From: an uncultured Planctomycetaceae bacterium
GTDB taxonomy: Bacteria; Planctomycetota; Planctomycetia; Pirellulales; Pirellulaceae
Direction: 5' to 3'
Length of the DNA: 7,228 nt
Assembly: GCA_903927685.1 (NCBI GenBank)
Contig: CAIYOB010000920.1
Location: 1 to 7,228, forward strand
Below the pieces are notes generated by a model, which worked only from the letters and a program-made list of their open reading frames with translations, had not been told where the DNA came from and ran no database searches. Positions 4,924 through 7,228 of this stretch are shown in pieces (position 1 is the stretch's first letter; each line of letters starts with the position of its first letter). Both the position numbers and the translations under genes were made by a program.

Positions 4924-5747
4924 TACGCCGCGTGCCGCAGTCCGGCGTGGGCCGTCAGCAGTTCCTCGGCGACCGCGGCCACGTGCTCGGCGGTGACCCG
5001 GCGCTGCTCTTCCGCGAAACCGATCAGCAGCGCCAAGTCGCCCAGGCGGTTGATCCGCCGCGGAATGCCGCCCGACAGCTGATGCAGCACCTCCAGCGCC
5101 GCTGGCTGGAAGACGGAAACGACATCCGCCACGCCGGAAGCGGCCAGGCGATGGCTCACATAGCGGACGGATTCCTCGCAGGAGAGCGGCTGCAGCAGGC
5201 ACTGAACGCCAATCCGCTCTTCGAGATCCGGTGACCGCTCCAGGACGGGCAACAGCGCCGGCTGGGCCACCAGCACCAACGTCCAGGCGGGAGCAAAGTT
5301 GATCAACAGCCGCAGCGTTTCCAAGGCGTCGGCTTCCCGGACCAGGTGCGCTTCATCGATCACCAGTACCGCCCGGCGGCCTTCCTGTTCGTTCTTGCCG
5401 AGCGTCCGTTGGATCGCCAATACGCTGCGGTCGACGGTGGCCCCATCCATGTTCCGGCCGGTCAGCTCTTCCGCGATCAGCGCCAGCAGCTGGGGCGACG
5501 ACATCTGGGGGAACCGGATGATGACGGTCGGCCCGAACGAGTCCGGCAGTTCGGCCAGCAGTGTCTGGACGAGCAGCGATTTGCCCAATCCGGCCGCGCC
5601 CGCCAACAGCGCGGCGCCCTGCGGATGTTCCAGCGCGTACCGAAGCTTCAAGCGCGTGACCTGATAGGCTTCGCCGGGGTAGTAGAACTTCGGATCGGCA
5701 CTGTTGTCGAACGGTCGGGCGGTCAGCTTCCAGTATGCGGTATACAT
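4923..5747 (-). CDS. ExeA/GspA-like AAA ATPase of an exopolysaccharide/exosortase locus
   Basis: A 274-residue AAA ATPase. It opens with MYTAYWKLTARPFDNSADPKFYYP, the typical N-terminus of ExeA/GspA-type and PEP-CTERM-locus secretion ATPases (the family modelled as TIGR03015). Walker A is GAAGLGKS (50-57, K56), Walker B VLVIDEAH (127-134, D131 E132), a sensor-1 region with VAQPAL (160-165), and GGIPRRINRLGDLAL (226-240) as the sensor-2/winged-helix part. No membrane segment, so cytoplasmic, probably docked to an inner-membrane polysaccharide export complex. Two starts are possible: GTG 5795, which overlaps the upstream TGA as GTGA, and ATG 5747, chosen because family members begin at this MY...W motif. 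Neither start has a strong ribosome site, so coupling to the upstream gene is likely. Last visible gene of the operon; it converges on the kinase. The role is inferred from family and neighbour, since no exosortase or transporter is in view. Confidence 0.85.
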   Translation of the reverse strand: MYTAYWKLTARPFDNSADPKFYYPGEAYQVTRLKLRYALEHPQGAALLAGAAGLGKSLLVQTLLAELPDSFGPTVIIRFPQMSSPQLLALIAEELTGRNMDGATVDRSVLAIQRTLGKNEQEGRRAVLVIDEAHLVREADALETLRLLINFAPAWTLVLVAQPALLPVLERSPDLEERIGVQCLLQPLSCEESVRYVSHRLAASGVADVVSVFQPAALEVLHQLSGGIPRRINRLGDLALLIGFAEEQRRVTAEHVAAVAEELLTAHAGLRHAA

Positions 5748-5791
5748 AGCGTTTGCGTCGTTAGGGTCTTGTCTGCCGAATCCCTGCGGCC

Positions 5792-7063
5792 TCACTCCGG
5801 ATCGCGGAAGTTCTCCGCGATGCCGACGGCGGGCACGCCGCGGCGTTGCAGCAGGCGGGCGGTGGCCAGCGTTTTCCTCTCGGTTGTATTCCGCAAATCG
5901 CGGACCACGATGGCCGTATCGATGGGACAGTCGTGACCATCGGCAAACGGGTGGTGATCGTCGTTCGCGATCGGCCCCGTGTCGACGATGACCAGGGGAA
6001 ACTGCGCCGCGATGGCGCGCAGCACCGCGCGCAGCGCCGGGGCGTCCGGCGGCGTCTCCGGGGACTCGGCCTGCGTCAGGGGAAACAGCGTCAAGCCGTC
6101 TTCCAAGGATGCCACGCCGGCTTCGCTCAACGGCGACTTGCCCGCCACGACGGCCAGCCAGGTGCCGGGCGTCTCCATGCCCAGCTGGCTGCCCAGTTGC
6201 GGGTTGTCCAAGTCAGCGTCAACCAGAGCCACGCTGACACCGGCCCGGGCGGCGCAGCGGGCCAGGCACAAGGCGAGCGTCGTCCGGCCTTCGCCACGCC
6301 GCGCACCGCTGATCATGACGACGTGGTGACTGTCCTGCGTCGCGTCCTTGAGCCGTTGCCCGACACTGCGAAAGTAACGTTCTTCGGTCTCCAGCAGCCG
6401 TTCGCAGACGGCCGGCCACACCAGGCGATCCACTTCCCAGTCGGGGGCAAAGGGTTGCTCGACATCGAGGTTCGGCGGGGCCGCGGCGAGTATTGCAGGC
6501 GAATTCGTCGCCGTCAGCGGGCGGTCGGATGGGGCGATTGACGCGCGCGGCTCGGCCGCCTCGCGGGACACTGCCGGCGACGGGACACCTGGGGCGTATA
6601 CCGGCGGCAATTCCAGGCGGGCCGAATCCAAATTCGCTTCCGCCGGTGCCAAGACGGCAACCGGGGCCGTGGGAACGACGGCAGAGGACAGTGGTGGAGG
6701 TTGCGGTGGTGGAGATTGCGGCGGTGCGATTGCCGAACTGCTGCGTGATGTGCGGCCGCCCGAGGCGGCGGGAGGCCGCGGCGGCGGGGACGGCCCCGGC
6801 TCCATCCGTTCGGCCGCGACGTCTCGCAGCGCCGGTGGAAGCAGCGGGCCGGCGGCCAAGTACGGTCCGCGTCGGACCGGATGGGCGCCGTCAAAACGAT
6901 ACTCCGGCGCGTCGCCAGAGCCGCTCGCAGGCGTTGGGGGCGCGAGGTCGCTCCGCAGCGCCGGCTCGTCAGGCATGGCGGTTGGCCGTGCGTCAGGCGT
7001 GGCAGCCCGCGGGCTGGACTCCTTGGTATGTGCCTTGATAAATGCCCTGTCCAGTGCGCTCAT
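5792..7063 (-). CDS. BY-kinase-like (CpsD/CapB-type) ATPase with long Pro-rich N-terminus
   Basis: A 423-residue protein. Residues 1-12 (MSALDRAFIKAH) form a short helix like the start of exopolysaccharide-locus tyrosine autokinases (the TIGR03018 type). Residues 13 to about 200 are Pro/Ala/Ser-rich and disordered. The C-terminal P-loop domain (about 210-423) has VVMISGARRGEGRTT (248-262) as Walker A, VALVDADLDNPQLG (278-291) as Walker A', and PLVIVDTGP (356-364, D361) as Walker B, in the order of bacterial tyrosine kinases and other MinD/ParA relatives. The usual Walker A Lys is Arg (R260). There is no C-terminal tyrosine cluster and no membrane segment, so classical autokinase activity is doubtful; a regulatory or ATP-binding role in polysaccharide chain-length control is more plausible. 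ATG 7063 has AGGGGA seven bases upstream. It runs into the AAA ATPase gene. Family placement is firm, activity open. Confidence 0.82.
   Translation of the reverse strand: MSALDRAFIKAHTKESSPRAATPDARPTAMPDEPALRSDLAPPTPASGSGDAPEYRFDGAHPVRRGPYLAAGPLLPPALRDVAAERMEPGPSPPPRPPAASGGRTSRSSSAIAPPQSPPPQPPPLSSAVVPTAPVAVLAPAEANLDSARLELPPVYAPGVPSPAVSREAAEPRASIAPSDRPLTATNSPAILAAAPPNLDVEQPFAPDWEVDRLVWPAVCERLLETEERYFRSVGQRLKDATQDSHHVVMISGARRGEGRTTLALCLARCAARAGVSVALVDADLDNPQLGSQLGMETPGTWLAVVAGKSPLSEAGVASLEDGLTLFPLTQAESPETPPDAPALRAVLRAIAAQFPLVIVDTGPIANDDHHPFADGHDCPIDTAIVVRDLRNTTERKTLATARLLQRRGVPAVGIAENFRDPE
5801..5821 (-). promoter_or_regulatory. Perfect 8-bp hairpin at the junction of the two ATPase genes
   Basis: ATCGCGGA (5801-5808) and TCCGCGAT (5814-5821) are exact reverse complements with a 5-base loop. 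In the operon mRNA the stem lies in the last codons of the BY-kinase-like gene, five bases before the GTG at 5795 and the overlapping TGA, and about 50 bases before the preferred ATG of the AAA ATPase. It could limit translation of the second gene unless ribosomes arrive from the first. It also encodes IAENFRD, so chance is possible. Confidence 0.4.
6691..6720. repeat. 15-bp tandem repeat in the Pro-rich coding region
   Basis: gtggtggaggttgcg (6691-6705) is followed directly by gtggtggagattgcg, one mismatch. On the minus strand it encodes the repeated Pro/Gln pattern around SPPPQPPP in the disordered part of the BY-kinase-like protein. Repeat slippage probably changes the length of this linker. 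Confidence 0.75.
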
Positions 7064-7070
7064 GACTCAT

Positions 7071-7076
7071 TCCCCT
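7071..7076 (-). promoter_or_regulatory. Ribosome binding site of the BY-kinase-like gene
   Basis: On the minus strand AGGGGA lies seven bases before ATG 7063, a strong Shine-Dalgarno match at ideal spacing that fixes the start. Confidence 0.7.
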
Positions 7077-7142
7077 GTACGGCGCGTGCGAGGCTCGACT
7101 GGCCAACCTGCCGAGGCCTCGTCGGTCCGGTGATCCCTGCAG

Positions 7143-7228
7143 TTACCGCACCGGCGGCGGTTCGATCCGCGGCTGCAAGCGAGCGGTGTTCGGTTGCCAG
7201 CCGCCGGCCGCGGCATTGGTCGTCGGCC
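7143..7228 (-). CDS. C-terminal end of an unidentified gene upstream in the operon
   Basis: The last 27 residues of a minus-strand frame, PTTNAAAGGWQPNTARLQP... ending in RIEPPPVR, stop at TAA 7143-7145. It looks coding, with a coherent Pro/Gln/Arg tail and a natural stop 79 bases before the next start. Two other minus frames are also open to TGA near 7064, one of them overlapping the next ATG as ATGA, so the choice is not certain. In this kind of locus the neighbour is commonly a chain-length (Wzz/GNVR) or export (Wza-like) protein, but nothing here identifies it. Confidence 0.4.
   Translation of the reverse strand, partial: PTTNAAAGGWQPNTARLQPRIEPPPVR

Noticed and set aside
4081..5202. Open frame of 373 codons on the minus strand across the kinase and into the AAA ATPase gene
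   Set aside because: It is antisense to the kinase catalytic core and zinc ribbons and is almost entirely Arg/Gly/Ala; it also overlaps the real ATPase in another frame.
5846..6541. Open frame of 231 codons on the + strand opposite the BY-kinase-like gene
   Set aside because: It is antisense to the P-loop domain, with Arg/Gln/Gly-rich translation and no recognisable motif.
7112..7121. Palindrome CGAGGCCTCG in the gap before the BY-kinase-like gene
   Set aside because: Only 10 bp, no loop or T tract, and such GC palindromes are common in this base composition.
1..7228. CRISPR array, tRNA, rRNA, insertion sequence or attachment site
   Set aside because: I found no regularly spaced repeats, no RNA gene signature, no transposase and no terminal inverted repeats; the repeats present are a 16-bp tandem, a 15-bp coding tandem, the zinc-ribbon repeat and the 135-bp duplicate.

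Overview
The window is GC-rich bacterial DNA and most likely comes from a planctomycete. Three things point there: a Hanks-type Ser/Thr kinase whose C-terminus carries two tandem zinc ribbons, an exopolysaccharide-type tyrosine-kinase-like ATPase with a very long Pro/Ala-rich N-terminus next to an ExeA/GspA-type AAA ATPase, and a small helical protein of a kind I recall from planctomycetes and cyanobacteria. This is recognition from protein sequence; there is no rRNA or other taxonomic marker in the window.

Layout. 1-191: leader DNA with a perfect 16-bp tandem repeat. 192-641 (+): DUF3237 protein. 642-1674: a sparse, eroded stretch. It contains a fragment almost identical to an internal piece of the peptidase gene 1.7 kb away (681-815), a short coiled-coil ORF whose natural reading frame seems to be cut by a TAG (1033-1335, frame open again to 1407), and about 270 bp with nothing convincing. 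1675-1971 (-): small helical protein without its usual partner. 2089-3294 (-): intact PepT-like M20 metallopeptidase. 3461-3489: a good sigma70-like promoter. 3556-4911 (+): Ser/Thr kinase with zinc ribbons. 4923-5747 (-), 5792-7063 (-) and 7143-7228 (-, partial): an operon, transcribed right to left, of an unidentified gene, a BY-kinase-like ATPase and an AAA ATPase, as found in exopolysaccharide/exosortase (PEP-CTERM) loci.

How it fits together. The peptidase and kinase are divergent from a 261-bp intergenic region. The kinase and the AAA ATPase converge with only 11 bp between their stop codons. The BY-kinase-like and AAA ATPases probably act together at the inner membrane in polysaccharide chain-length control or export; the rest of that locus would lie beyond the right edge. 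The left half looks like a graveyard of duplicated and broken pieces around otherwise ordinary metabolic genes.

I see no CRISPR array, tRNA, rRNA, insertion sequence or phage gene. The most unusual points are the 135-bp peptidase-gene duplicate with sharp edges, the Lys-to-Arg change in the Walker A motif of the BY-kinase-like protein, the tandem zinc ribbons on a soluble kinase, and a perfect 8-bp hairpin at the junction of the two ATPase genes. I do not see a clearly new multi-gene system.
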